Positions 15,166-26,200 of a stretch of DNA of 64,000 bases are shown piece by piece (the first letter of the stretch is position 1; the number at the start of each line of letters is the position of its first letter). Under the pieces are notes generated by a model. The model saw nothing but the letters and a program-made list of their open reading frames with translations. It did not search any database and was not told the origin of the DNA. Origin of the DNA: Siphonodentalium dalli (Eukaryota; Mollusca; Scaphopoda; Gadilida; Siphonodentaliidae); NCBI GenBank assembly GCA_032622095.1, contig CP136061.1:170193107-170257106 (forward strand). Reading direction: 5' to 3'. Position numbers and translations under genes: made by a program.

Positions 15166-16699
15166 ATCCTCTCCACACACATCTATAGGTATCCCCACCA
15201 CATACATATATAGGTATCCCCGCCACATACATATACAGGAATTCCCGCCACATACATATATAGGTATTTCCGCCAAACACATATATAGGTCTCCCCACCA
15301 CATACATATATAGGTATTCCCGCCAAACACATATATAGGTCTCCCCACCACACACATCTATAGGTATCCCTACCACACACATATATAGGTATCCCCACCA
15401 CACACATGTATAGGTATCCCCACCACACACATATATAGGTATCCCCACCACATACAGATATAGGTATCCCCATAACATACATATATAGGTATCCCCACCA
15501 CATACATATATAGGTAGCCCCACCACACACATATATAGGTATCACCACCACATACATATATAGGTATCCCCGCCACATATATATAGGTATCCCCGCCACA
15601 CACATATATAGGTCTCCCCGCCACATACATATATATGTATCCCCTCCACACACATATATAGGTATCCCCACCACACACATATATATGTATCCCCGCCACG
15701 CACATATATATGTATCCCTACCCACACATCTATAGGTATCCTCTCCACACACATCTATAGGTATCCCCACCACATACATATATAGGTATCCCCACCACAC
15801 ACATATATAGGTATCCCCACCACATACATATATAGGTATCACCACCACACACACATATAGGTATCCCCACCACATACATATATAGGTATCCCCACCACAC
15901 ACATATATAGGTATCACCACCACATACATATATAGGTATCCCCGCCACACACATAAATATGTCTCCCCACCACACATATCTATAGGTATCCCCACCACAT
16001 ACATCTATATGTATCCCCACCAAATACATATATAGGTATCACCACCACACACATATATAGGTATCCCCACCACATACATATATAGGTATCCCCACCACAC
16101 ACATATATAGGTATCACCGCCACATACATATATAGGTATCCCCGCCACACACATATATAGGTCTCCCCACCACACACATCTATAGGTATCCCCACCACAT
16201 ACATCTATAGGTATCCCCACCACATACATATATAGGTATCCTCACCACACACATATATATGTATCCCCACCACATACATATATAGGTCTCCCCACCACAT
16301 ACATATATAGGTATCCCCGCCACATACATATATAGGTATCCCCACCACATACATATATAGGTATCCCCGCCACACACATATATATATGTCTCCCCACCAC
16401 ACACATATATAGGTATCCCCGCCACACACATATATAGTTATCCTCACCACACACATATATAGGTATCCCCGCCACATACATCTATAGGTATCCCCACCAC
16501 ATACATATATAGGTATCCCCACCACATAGATATATAGGTATCACCGCCACATACATCTAAAGGTATCATCACCACACACATATATAGGTATCCCCGCCAC
16601 ACACATATATAGGTATCACCACCACATACATATATAGGTATCCCCACCACATACATATATATGTATCCCCACCACACACATATATAGGTATTCCCACCA

Positions 16700-17205
16700 C
16701 ACACATCTATAGGTATCCCCACCACACACATATATAGGTATCCCCACCACACACATCTATAGGTATCCCCACCACACATATATATAGGTATCCCCGCCCC
16801 ATACATATATAGGTATCCCCACGACACACAGATATAGGTATCCCCGCCACATACATATATAGGTATCCCCACCACACACATATATAGGTATCCCCACCAC
16901 ACACATATATATGTATCCCCGCCACACACATATATAGGTATCCCCACCCACACATCTATAGGTATCCTCACCACACACATCTATTGGTTTCCCCACCACA
17001 CACATCTATTGGTATCCCCACCACACACATCTATAGGTATCCCCACCACATACATATATAGGTATCCCCACCACATACATATATAGGTATCACCACCATA
17101 AACATATATAGGTATTCCCACCACATACATATATAGGTATTCCCACCACATACATCTATATATATACCCACCACACACATCTATAGGTATCCCCACCACA
17201 TACAT
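16700..17205. repeat. Segment duplicated 3514 bp downstream
   Basis: Variant units here recur in the same order at about 20214-20719, offset 3514. Examples are the CCCCATACATATATAGG unit, the GACACACAGATATAGG unit and the paired CATCTATTGGT units. It records one unequal exchange or block transposition within the satellite. Confidence 0.65.
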
Positions 17206-17349
17206 ATATAGTTATCCCCACCACATACATATATAGGTATCCCCACCACATACATATATAGGTATCCCCACCACACACATCTTTAGGTATCCCCACCACA
17301 TATATATATAAGTATCCTCACCACAAACATATATAGGTATCACCACCAC

Positions 17350-19200
17350 ATACATATATAGGTATCCCCGCCACATACATATATAGGTATCCCCACCACA
17401 CACATCTATAGGTATCCCCACCACATACATATATAGGTATCACCACCACATACATATATAGGGATCCCCACCACACACATATATAGGTATCCCCACCACA
17501 CACATATATATAGGTATCCCCGCCACACACATATATAGGTATCCCCACAACATACATATATAGGTCTCCCCACCACATACATCTATAGGTATCCCCACCA
17601 CACACATCTATAGGTATCCCCACCACACACAAATATAGGTATCACCACCACATACATCTATAGGTATCACCACCACATACATATATATGTATCCCCAACA
17701 CATACATATATAGGTATCCCCACCACATACATATATAGCTATCCCCTCCACATACATATATAGGTATCCCCACCACATACATCTATAGGTATCCCCACCA
17801 CATACATATATAGGTATCCCCACCAGATACATATATAGGTATCCCCACCACACACATCTATATTTATCCCCACCACATACATATATAGGTATCACCACCA
17901 CACACATATATAGTTCTCCCCACCACATACATCTATATGTATCCCCACCACACGCATCTATATGTATCCCCACCACACACATCTATAGGTATCCCCAGCA
18001 CACACATATAGAGGTATCCCCACCATACACATATATATGTATCCCCGCCACACACATCTATAGGTATCCCCACCACATACATATATAGGTATCCCCACCA
18101 CACCCATATATAGGTATCCCCACCACATACATATATAGGTATCACCACCACACACATATAGGTATCCCCGCCACATACATATAGGTATCCCCACCAAACA
18201 CATATAGGTATCCCCACCGCACACATCTATAGGTATCATCACCACATACATATATAGGTATCCCCAACACATACATATATAGGTATCCCCACCACATACA
18301 TATATAGGTCTCCCCACCACACACATATATAGGTATCCCCGCCACACACATATATAGGTATCCTCACCACACACATATATAGGTATCCCCGCCACATACA
18401 TATATAGGTATCCCCACCACATACATATATAGGTATCACCACCACATACATCTATATGTATCACCACCACACACATATATAAGTATCCCCACCACACACA
18501 TATATAGGTATCCCCACCACATACATATATAGGTCTCCCCACCACATACATCTATAGGTATCCCCACCACATACATATATAGGTATCACCACCACATACA
18601 TATATAGGTATCCCCGCCACACACATATATAGGTATCCCCGCCACATACATATATAGATATCCCCACCACACACATCTATATGTATCACCACCACACACA
18701 TATATAGGTATCCCCACCACACACATATATAGGTATCACCACCACACACATATAGGTATCCCCGCCACATACATATAGGTATCCCCAACACATACATATA
18801 TAGTTATTCCCACCACATACATATATAAGTATCCCAACCACATACATATATAGGTATCCCCACCACATACATCTATAGGTATCAACACCACATACATATA
18901 TAGGTATCCCCACCACATACATATATAGGTATCCCCACCACATACATATATAGGTATCCCCACCACATACATATATAGGTATCCCCGCCACACACATATA
19001 TAGGTATCCCCGCCACATACATATATAGGTATCCCCGCCACACACATATATATGTCTCCCCACCACACACATATATAGGTATCCCCGCCACACACATATA
19101 TAGTTATCCTCACCACACACATATATAGGTATTCCTGCCACATACATCTATAGGTATCCCCACCACATACATATATAGGTATCCCCACCACATACATATA
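17350..19200. repeat. Uninterrupted paralog of both flanks of the 33-kb element (empty site)
   Basis: The part up to 18270 matches the satellite left of the element (offset 3610 near the junction, 3710 further out after a 100-bp deletion in the left flank). The part from 18262 matches the satellite right of it (offset 37061, to about 56260). The satellite word TCCCCAACAC lies at 18261-18270 and runs straight on to ATACATATATAGG. This is what the target looked like before insertion. Confidence 0.88.
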
Positions 19201-20163
19201 TAGGTATCACCGCCACATACATCTAAAGGTATCACCACCACACACATATATAGGTATCCCCGCCACATACATATATAGGTATCCCCACCACATACATATA
19301 TAGGTATCACCACCACATACATCTATATGTATCACCACCACACACATATATAAGTATCCCCACCACACACATATATAGGTATCCCCACCACATACATATA
19401 TAGGTCTCCCCACCACATACATCTATAGGTATCCCCACCACATACATATATAGGTATCACCACCACATACATATATAGGTATCCCCGCCACACACATATA
19501 TAGGTATCCCCGCCACATACATATATAGATATCCCCACCACACACATCTATATGTATCACCACCACACACATATATAGGTATCCCCACCACACACATATA
19601 TAGGTATCACCACCACACACATATAGGTATCCCCGCCACATACATATAGGTATCCCCAACACATACATATATAGTTATTCCCACCACATACATATATAAG
19701 TATCCCAACCACATACATATATAGGTATCCCCACCACATACATCTATAGGTATCAACACCACATACATATATAGGTATCCCCACCACATACATATATAGG
19801 TATCCCCACCACATACATATATAGGTATCCCCACCACATACATATATAGGTATCCCCGCCACACACATATATAGGTATCCCCGCCACATACATATATAGG
19901 TATCCCCGCCACACACATATATATGTCTCCCCACCACACACATATATAGGTATCCCCGCCACACACATATATAGTTATCCTCACCACACACATATATAGG
20001 TATTCCTGCCACATACATCTATAGGTATCCCCACCACATACATATATAGGTATCCCCACCACATACATATATAGGTATCACCGCCACATACATCTAAAGG
20101 TATCACCACCACACACATATATAGGTATCCCCGCCACATACATATATAGGTATCCCCACCACA
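18370..20163. repeat. 871-bp tandem higher-order duplication
   Basis: Bases from about 18370 recur at +871. Rare variants keep the spacing: TATCAACACC at 18870 and 19741, TATTCCTGCC at 19130 and 20001, and CATCTAAAGG in both copies. The match fails near 20163, where CACACATCTATATG replaces the expected unit. The two copies look nearly identical, so the event is recent or is an assembly duplication. Confidence 0.8.
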
Positions 20164-20559
20164 CACATCTATATGTATCCCCACCACATACATATATAGG
20201 TATCACCACCACACACATCTATAGGTATCCCCACCACACACACACATATAGGTATCCCCACCACACACATCTATAGGTATCCCCACCACACATATATATA
20301 GGTATCCCCGCCCCATACATATATAGGTATCCCCACGACACACAGATATAGGTATCCCCGCCACATACATATATAGGTATCCCCACCACACACATATATA
20401 GGTATCCCCACCACACACATATATATGTATCCCCGCCACACACATATATAGGTATCCCCACCCACACATCTATAGGTATCCTCACCACACACATCTATTG
20501 GTATCCCCACCACACACATCTATTGGTATCCCCACCACACACGTCTATAGGTATCCCCA

Positions 20560-21030
20560 CCACATACATATATAGGTATCCCCACCACATACATATATAG
20601 GTATCCCCACCATAAACATATATAGGTATTCCCACCACATACATATATAGGTATTCCCACCACATACATCTATAGGTATACCCACCACACACATCTATAG
20701 GTATCCCAACCACATACATATATAGTTATCCCCACCACATACATATATAGGTATCCCAACCACATACATATATAGTTATCCCCACCACATACATATATAG
20801 GTATCCCCACCACATACATATATAGGTATCCCCACCATAAACATATATAGGTATTCCCACCACATACATATATAGGTATTCCCACCACATACATCTATAG
20901 GTATACCCACCACACACATCTATAGGTATCCCAACCACATACATATATAGTTATCCCCACCACATACATATATAGGTATCCCAACCACATACATATATAG
21001 TTATCCCCACCACATACATATATAGGTATC
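20560..21030. repeat. 225-bp (nine-unit) tandem duplication
   Basis: CATAAACATATATAGG at 20611 recurs at 20836, followed by the same order of variants (TATTCCC twice, TATACCC, TATCCCAACC, GTTATCC). Nine 25-bp units were duplicated head to tail. Confidence 0.75.
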
Positions 21031-21871
21031 CTCACCACACACATATATAGGTATCACCACCACATACATATATAGGTATCCCCGCCACATATATAGGTAT
21101 CCCCACCACACACATCTATAGGTATGCCCACCACATACATATATAGGTATCACCACCACATACATATATAGGTATCCCCACCACACACATATATAGGTAT
21201 CCCCACCACACACATATATATAGGTATCCCCGCCACACACATATATAGGTATCCCCACAACATACATATATAGGTCTCCCCACCACATACATCTATAGGT
21301 ATCCCCACCACACACATCTATAGGTATCCCCACCACACACAAATATAGGTATCACCACCACATACATCTATAGGTATCACCACCACATACATATATATGT
21401 ATTCCCAACACATACATATATAGGTATCCACACCACATACATATATAGCTATCCCTTCCACATACATATATAGGTATCCCCACCACATACATCTATAGGT
21501 ATCCCCACCACATACATATATAGGTATCCCCACCAGATACATATATAGGTATCCCCACCACACGCATCTATATGTATCCCCACCACACACATCTATAGGT
21601 ATCCCAACCACACACATATAGAGGTATCCCCACCATACACATCTATATGTATCCCCGCCACACACATCTACAGGTATCCCCACCACATACATATACAGGT
21701 ATCCCCACCACACCCATATATAGGTATCCCCACCACATACATATATAGGTATCACCACCACACACATATAGGTATCCCCGCCACATACATATAGGTATCC
21801 CCACCAAACACATATAGGTATCCCCACCGCACACATCTATAGGTATCATCACCACATACATATATAGGTAT

Positions 21872-21881
21872 CCCCAACACA
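21872..21881. repeat. Left target site duplication of the 33-kb element
   Basis: CCCCAACAC plus A, repeated at 55323-55332 on the far side. In the paralog at 18262-18271 the word occurs once. Eight extra bases (GGTATATA, 21882-21889) lie between this copy and the aligned start of the inverted repeat. The true duplication could therefore be 8 to 10 bp. Confidence 0.78.
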
Positions 21882-21906
21882 GGTATATAGGGATGCAGAT
21901 TTCGTC

Positions 21907-21970
21907 AGCCACGCGCGAACCGCGAACCGAACCGCGAACTGCGAATCGCGAACTTCGCGATTCGCGTTTC
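21907..21970. repeat. Terminal CGCGAAC repeats and 25-bp palindrome, left tip
   Basis: Short direct repeats of CGCGAACC/CGCGAACT lead into GCGAATCGCGAA (21941-21952), one C, and its exact complement TTCGCGATTCGC (21954-21965). The same palindrome is at the right tip. Clustered short repeats and hairpins near an element end are often recognition sites for transposase; that role is inferred here. Confidence 0.8.
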
Positions 21971-22056
21971 ATACGTATATATATACTGTACAAAGTCCCG
22001 ATTTTCGCTAGTATAAATACGCATCCAATATACTTCAATTAAAACCTTTATGGCTG
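21966..22056. other. AT-rich spacer between the left tip and the first decayed monomer
   Basis: About 90 bp holding TACGTATATATATACTG, and then AATTAAAACCTTTATGGCTG. The latter resembles a decayed version of the end of the 185-bp monomer (AAATTAAATCTTACGGACTC). It is present inverted at 55162-55252. No gene is seen. Confidence 0.6.
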
Positions 22057-22426
22057 TTAACCCATTTATGTCAGTACCGAATTATAGAGAATATTAATAA
22101 TAATAATAAATATAGACGGACTGTGACCAATAATGACAACATTCCGACTTTAATGTACATGTATGGCATACAGAGAACCAGCAACAACCCAGTTACTAGA
22201 AAAGAACAGTCCGCCGTCGATAAGTCAACAAAACGAAATATCAGGACTGTTAACCCATGCCTGCTGCATGGTGCCGAATTTGAGATTAAATATTGACTAA
22301 ATTCACAAGGACTGTGACCCAAAGGGACAATATCCAGACCTTATAGTGTATGGCATTATTAGAACCAGCAGACATCATGTAACGAGAAAAGAACCGACCG
22401 GCGACAAAATTAAATCTTACAGACTC
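22057..22426 (+). repeat. Two strongly diverged 185-bp-type monomers at the outer edge, left arm
   Basis: Monomers at 22057-22249 and 22250-22426 each start with TTAACCCAT. They share recognisable blocks with the main array: GACTGTGACC, ATGTATGGCAT-like, AGAACCAGCA, AGAAAAGAAC and CCGAATTTGAG. They differ from it at many more sites than the inner monomers differ from one another. The outer one carries an AATAATAATAATAAA expansion. Edge monomers escaping homogenisation are typical of satellite arrays. Confidence 0.8.
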
Positions 22427-22444
22427 TTAACTCATTCAGTGCCG

Positions 22445-22464
22445 GCGACGTGATAACACGTCGC
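22445..22464. other. Subterminal hairpin of the piggyBac-like element
   Basis: GCGACGTG and CACGTCGC are perfect 8-bp arms around ATAA. The same hairpin is present inverted in the right-arm copy. Such palindromes close to the tip are common in piggyBac-type ends and may bind transposase. Confidence 0.7.
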
Positions 22465-22790
22465 GCCATCTCATTTAAACACATGGTCTGGTGGGCGAAA
22501 AAGATAGTGATTTCAATCCTGGTGCTTCCGTTTTAAACACTGCGACCTACACGTCATATTTTGGGACCTGTTATGGGTGGGGGTATGCTTATACGCGTAA
22601 ATTAATCGTGTACATAGTGGTGTAGCCGGGGATTTCTCCGATAAACTGTCGTATCTGGCAGCCCCGCACATTGAGGCGTTTAGGAGCTAGATCCGTCTGA
22701 ATAAAGGTGGTGAAAATTGATGTGATTTGTGGGCGTGGCTTGTAGGGTTCAACATTGGAGGTCAGCGCATACAGCGTACATATCTGTTAA

Positions 22791-23021
22791 TTGGAAACCG
22801 ATTTTGACGGCGTAAAAGGTGATTACAGTCAAGTCATGCATGCCCTGGTCCATTGTACACTTGGATTGACGCTAAACGACCGAGGAACGCTGATTCGGGC
22901 AACTTGCACTTTATGTCAATCAAAGTCTGTACCTAACGAGGTTCGCCAAATCGCAATGCAAATATACTATAGAAAAAACTGTCAACTGATTGCTCTTACA
23001 TGTTATAAGATATCTCACTGA
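22791..23021 (+). CDS. Hypothetical 76-codon frame inside the piggyBac-like element
   Basis: A small open frame starting METDFDGVKGDY and containing CTLCQSKS. I recognise no family. It is also open in the right-arm copy (minus strand 54195-54425) with two amino-acid changes. That is expected from the high identity of the two copies and is no proof of selection. It could be a remnant of transposase coding sequence or a chance frame. No promoter or splice signal was evaluated. Confidence 0.15.
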   Translation: METDFDGVKGDYSQVMHALVHCTLGLTLNDRGTLIRATCTLCQSKSVPNEVRQIAMQIYYRKNCQLIALTCYKISH

Positions 23022-23059
23022 AATTTGGTAGTTATGGGCTCTTCGGTGCACTTAATTAG

Positions 23060-23257
23060 ATGGAATTGTCACATGCTTCCTCCGATGACCCAACATATGT
23101 CATTGACGCAGCAGCTCCACGTGCCAAAACGAAAAGAAAATACACCACAAAGCTGACAAGAAACCTGACACGCAATTATCGGTTTTCTTCAGGCAACCTG
23201 GAACTGAATGAGTTAACCCATGCCTGCATGGTGGTGGCGAATTTGAGAGGATATTGA
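23060..23257 (+). CDS. Hypothetical 65-codon frame running out of the piggyBac-like element
   Basis: Starts MELSHASSDDPTYV and has a basic stretch around PRAKTKRKYTTK. It crosses the transposon end at 23212 and stops in the neighbouring satellite monomer, so it is very unlikely to be a real gene. Further copies lie at 28746-28943 (+) and 53959-54156 (-). Confidence 0.1.
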   Translation: MELSHASSDDPTYVIDAAAPRAKTKRKYTTKLTRNLTRNYRFSSGNLELNELTHACMVVANLRGY

Positions 23258-26200
23258 CTAAACTCATAAGTAAACGGTCTGTGACCAAAACTGACAATAT
23301 CCATACCTTAATGTATGGCATCATTAGAACCAGAAGACACCCTGTAACCAGAAAATGACCGACCGCCCTCGATATTTCGATAAATTAAATCTTACGGATC
23401 CTTAACCCATGCCTGGTGGTGGCGAATTTGAGAGGATATTGACTAAACTCACAAGTAAACGGTCTGTGACCCAAACTCACAACATCCATACCTCAGTATA
23501 TGTCACCATTAGAACCAGCAGACACCCTGTAGGCAGAAAAGGACCGACCGCCCTCGATATTTCGATAAATTAAATCTTACGGACTCTCAACCCATGCCTG
23601 GTGGTGGCGAATTTGTGAGGATATTGACTAAACTCACAAGTAAACGGTCTGTGACCAAAAGTGACAATATCCATACCTTAATGTATGACATCATTATTAC
23701 CAGCAGACACCCTGTAGCCAGAAAAGGACCGACCGCCCTCGATATTTCGATAAATTAAATCTTACGGATCCTTAACCCATGGCTGGTGGTGGCGAATTTG
23801 AGAGGATATTGACTAAACTCACAAGTAAACGGTCTGTGACCAAAACTGAAAATATCCATACCTTAATGTATGGCATCATTAGAACCAGCAGACACCCTGT
23901 AACCAGAAAATGACCGACCGCCCTCGATATTTCGATAAATTAAATCTTACGGACTCTTAACCCATGCCTGGTGGTGGCGAATTTGAGAGGATATTGACTA
24001 AACTCACAAGTAAACGGTCTGTGACCAAAACTGACAACATCCATACCTCAATATATGGCATCATTAGAACCAGCAGACACCATGTAGCCAGAAAAGGACC
24101 GACCGCCCACGATATTTCGATAAATTAAATCTTACGGATCCTTAACCCATGCCTGCATGGTGGTGGCGAATTTGAGAGTATATTGACTAATCTCACAAGT
24201 AAACGTTCTGTGACAAAAACTGACAATATCCATACCTTAACGTTTGGCATCATTAGAACCAGCATACACCGTGTAGCCAGAAAAGGACCGACCGCCCACG
24301 ATATTTCGATAAATTAAATCTTACGGACTCTTAACCCATGTCTGGTGGTGGCGAATTTGAGAGGATATTGACTAAACTCACAAGTAAACGGTCTGTGACC
24401 AAAACTCACAACACCCATACCTTAATGTATGGCATCATTAGAACCCGCAGACACCCTGTAGCCAGAAAAGGACCGACCGCCCTCGATATTTCGATAAATT
24501 AAATCTTACGGACTCTTAACCCATGCCTGGTGGTGGCGAATTTGAGAGGATATTGACTAAACTCACAAGTAAACGGTCTGTGACCAAAACTGACAACATC
24601 CATACCTCAATACATGGCACCATTAGAACCAGCAGACACCATGTAGGCAGAAAAGGACCGACCGCCCTCGATATTTCGATAAATTAAATCTTACGGACTC
24701 TTAACCCATGCCTGGTGGTGGCGAATTTGAGAGGATAATGACTAAACTCACAAGTAAACGGTCTGTGACCAAAACTCACAACATCCATACCTTAACGTAT
24801 GGCATCATTAGAACCAGCAGACACCCTGTAGCCAGAAAAGGACCGACCGCCCTCGATATTTCTATAAAATTAAATCTTACGGATCCTCAACCCATGCCTG
24901 GTGGTGTCGAATTTGTGAGGATATTGACTAAACTCACAAGTAAACGGTCTGTGACCAACACTTGCAATATCCATACCTTAATGTATGGTATCATTATTAC
25001 CAGCAGACACCCTGTCGTCAGAAAAGGACAGACCGCCCTCGATATTTCGATAAATTAAATATTACGGATCCTTAACCCATGCCTGGTGGTGGCGAATTTG
25101 AGAGGATATTGACTAAACTCACAAGTAAACGGTCTGTGACCAAAACTGACAATATCCATACCTTAATGTATGGCATCATTATTACCAGCAGACACCCTGT
25201 AGCCAGAAAAGGACCGACCGCCCACGATATTTTGATAAATTAAATCTTACGGATCCTTAACCCATGCCTGGTGGTGGCGAATTTGATAGGATATTGACTA
25301 AACTCACAAGTAAACGGTCTGTGACCAAAACTGACAATATCCATACTTTAATGTATGGCATCATTATTACCAGCAGACACCCTGTAGCCAGAAAAGGACC
25401 GACCGCCCTCGATATTTCGATAAATTAAATCTGACGGATCCTTAACCCATGCCTGGTGGTGGCGAATTTGAGAGGATATTGACTAAACTCACAAGTAAAC
25501 GGTCTGTGACCAAAACTGACAATATCCATACCTTAACGTATGGCATCATTAGAACCAGCAGACAACCTGTATCCAGAAAAGGACCGACCGCCCTCGATAT
25601 TTCTATAAAATTAAATCTGACCGATCCTTAACCCATGCCTGGTGGTGGCGAATTTGAGAGGATATTGACTAAACTCACAAGTAAACGGTCTGTGACCAAC
25701 ACTTGCAATATCCATACCTTAATGTATGGTATCATTATTACCAGCAGACACCATGTTGCCAGAAAAGGACCGACCGCCCTCGATATTTCGATAAATTAAA
25801 TCTTACGGATCCTTAACCCATGCCTGGTGGTGGCGAATTTGTGAGGATATTGACTAAACTCACAAGTAAACGGTCTGTGACCAAAACTGAAAATATCCAT
25901 ACCTTAATGTATGGCATCATTAGAACCAGCAGACACCCTGTAACCAGAAAATGACCGACCGCCCTCGATATTTCGATAAATTAAATCTTACGGACTCTTA
26001 ACCCATGCCTGGTGGTGGCGAATTTGAGAGGATATTGACTAAACTCACAAGTAAACGGTCTGTGACCAAAACTGACAACATCCATACCTCAATATATGGC
26101 ATCATTAGAACCAGCAGACACCATGTAGCCAGAAAAGGACCGACCGCCCACGATATTTCGATAAATTAAATCTTACGGATCCTTAACCCATGCCTGCATG

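Larger units (their letters stand above)
6435..21880. repeat. 25-bp satellite array, left block B
   Basis: About 618 more copies of the 25-bp unit, same strand and same variants as the first block. Higher-order structure is irregular: blocks of 0.2-2 kb recur at many offsets. One example is a ~0.45-kb block marked by CACCAGATACATATATAGG followed by CATCTATATTTATCC. Its marker lies near 1798, 3702, 7228, 8252, 9356, 10433, 12456 and 17820, so the block spans both sides of the LINE insertion. Only one piece of foreign sequence interrupts it (15117-15165). No gene is supported, and all long minus-strand frames are repeat artefacts. It ends at the junction with the 33-kb inverted-repeat element. 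Confidence 0.97.
22431..23212 (+). mobile_element. piggyBac-like non-autonomous element, left arm
   Basis: A 782-bp insert flanked by TTAA on both sides (22427-22430 and 23213-23216). The flanking monomer would be continuous without it: CTTACAGACTC-TTAA on the left joins TTAA-CCCATGCC on the right. Its ends are inverted repeats, CTCATTCAGTGCCGG at the left and the complement of CTCATTCAGTTCCAGG at the right. A subterminal hairpin lies at 22445-22464. TTAA duplication is diagnostic for the piggyBac superfamily. No DDD transposase is recognisable in 0.78 kb, so this is a MITE or an internally deleted copy. Confidence 0.82.

Noticed and set aside
24708-25058. Frames of 60-116 codons starting MPGGGEFERI in the 185-bp arrays
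   Set aside because: They recur once per monomer, end at monomer stops, and are broken by the common 185/186-bp length change.
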